Source: Candidatus Paracaedimonas acanthamoebae (GTDB lineage Bacteria; Pseudomonadota; Alphaproteobacteria; Caedimonadales; Caedimonadaceae). Taken from it: DNA of 64,000 nucleotides. Under the pieces are notes generated by a model. The model did not search any database and was not told the DNA's origin. It saw only the letters and a list, made by a program, of their open reading frames with translations. Of this stretch, positions 63,799-64,000 are shown one piece after another; position 1 is the stretch's first letter; every line of letters starts with the position of its first letter. The DNA is taken from positions 1 through 64,000 of the forward strand of contig JAFKGL010000015.1 in NCBI GenBank assembly GCA_017307065.1, given 5' to 3'. Position numbers and translations under genes: made by a program.

Positions 63799-64000
63799 AT
63801 GTTCCAAACTCCACCTCAATTGATTGAAGGCTCTGTACGCATCTATGATACTCAAGAGTATACAAATGCGGCGGCTGCAGTCCAAAAAATAAAAGAACTT
63901 TACAATGAAAGTTCAGCTATAATTGGTCAAGCTTATGATAACCTTAAGCAAGGAGATAAGAGCGCTGCTTCCCCTAAGGAAGGTTGCTACCCATATGTTG
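63799..64000 (+). CDS. amn: AMP nucleosidase (3' end cut by window edge)
   Basis: 67 residues visible: FQTPPQLIEGSVRIYDTQEY, then NAAAAVQKIKELYNESS and CYPYV at the edge. This opening is characteristic of Amn, which splits AMP into adenine and ribose 5-phosphate. Ribosome binding site AAAGGGA just before the ATG at 63799. It follows the DsbA-like gene by 9 nt. Confidence 0.85.
   Translation, partial: MFQTPPQLIEGSVRIYDTQEYTNAAAAVQKIKELYNESSAIIGQAYDNLKQGDKSAASPKEGCYPYV

Noticed and set aside
1-64000. CRISPR array
   Set aside because: No regularly spaced direct repeats and no cas genes were seen.

Overview
The window is a 64 kb stretch of an AT-rich alphaproteobacterial chromosome. Lineage markers are mipZ, an alphaproteobacterial-type S21, the TIGR02300 FYDLN protein, DUF6468 next to a FliM-like gene, DUF6314 beside cdsA, the rpsB-tsf-pyrH-frr-uppS-cdsA order, and a B12-dependent NrdJ. 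Low GC, eroded genes (UbiA, MazG), a solitary flagellar gene pair and REP-like palindromes suggest a host-associated lineage such as Holosporales/Paracaedibacteraceae. That placement is inference; no rRNA is present.

Layout. 1-6.6 kb, minus strand: rpsU (cut by the edge), then an apparent operon accD-folC-mutY-tkt-gap. 6.9-8.4 kb, plus: a divergent FliM and a DUF6468 protein. 8.4-10 kb, minus: NfeD/SPFH pair and tRNA-Met. 10.1-15.3 kb, plus: racemase, amino-acid binding protein, Cache-adenylate cyclase and dicarboxylate/amino-acid symporter, a likely acidic-metabolite uptake and sensing operon. 15.3-23.2 kb, minus: LysR regulator, mipZ, polyamine ABC transporter potGHI (no binding protein), MFS pump, Atm1-type exporter. 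23.3-28.7 kb, plus: nrdJ, LOG protein, kdsB, SRP RNA. 28.7-33.3 kb, mostly minus: ruvX, DUF167, tRNA-Thr (plus), half-size MazG, znuB/znuC (no znuA), WecA/MraY-like transferase, tRNA-Gln, TIGR02300 protein. 33.4-39.6 kb, plus: cmk, rpsA, PBP1A and prfB with a classical +1 frameshift site. 39.7-41.3 kb: tRNA-Ser(UGA), a gene-poor stretch with palindromic repeats, tRNA-Ser(GCU).

41.3-51.1 kb is a genomic island inserted in tRNA-Ser(GCU), bounded by a 64-bp perfect direct repeat of the tRNA 3' part. It holds remnants of a tyrosine integrase and a serine resolvase, a toxin-first hipA-hipB pair, and a six-gene unit on the minus strand. In transcription order that unit is: a 50-residue peptide with a Gly/Asp/Ser-rich tail ending in Cys-Gly, a JmjC/cupin oxygenase, an aldo-keto reductase, a SelA-like PLP enzyme, a DUF1015 protein and an ABC exporter. 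A sigma70-like promoter and a palindrome precede the peptide, and a GC hairpin separates it from the enzymes. This looks like a biosynthetic cluster for a modified peptide (RiPP) matching no class I recognise, and is the most interesting element here.

51.2-57.4 kb, minus: the translation/envelope operon rpsB-tsf // pyrH-frr-uppS-cdsA-DUF6314 and, upstream, a HAD-UbiA protein with a degenerate prenyltransferase half. 57.4-58.9 kb, minus: a periplasmic-binding/TRIC-channel fusion. 59.4-64 kb, plus: RNase E/G, a BepA-like M48 protease, a DsbA-like protein and the start of AMP nucleosidase.
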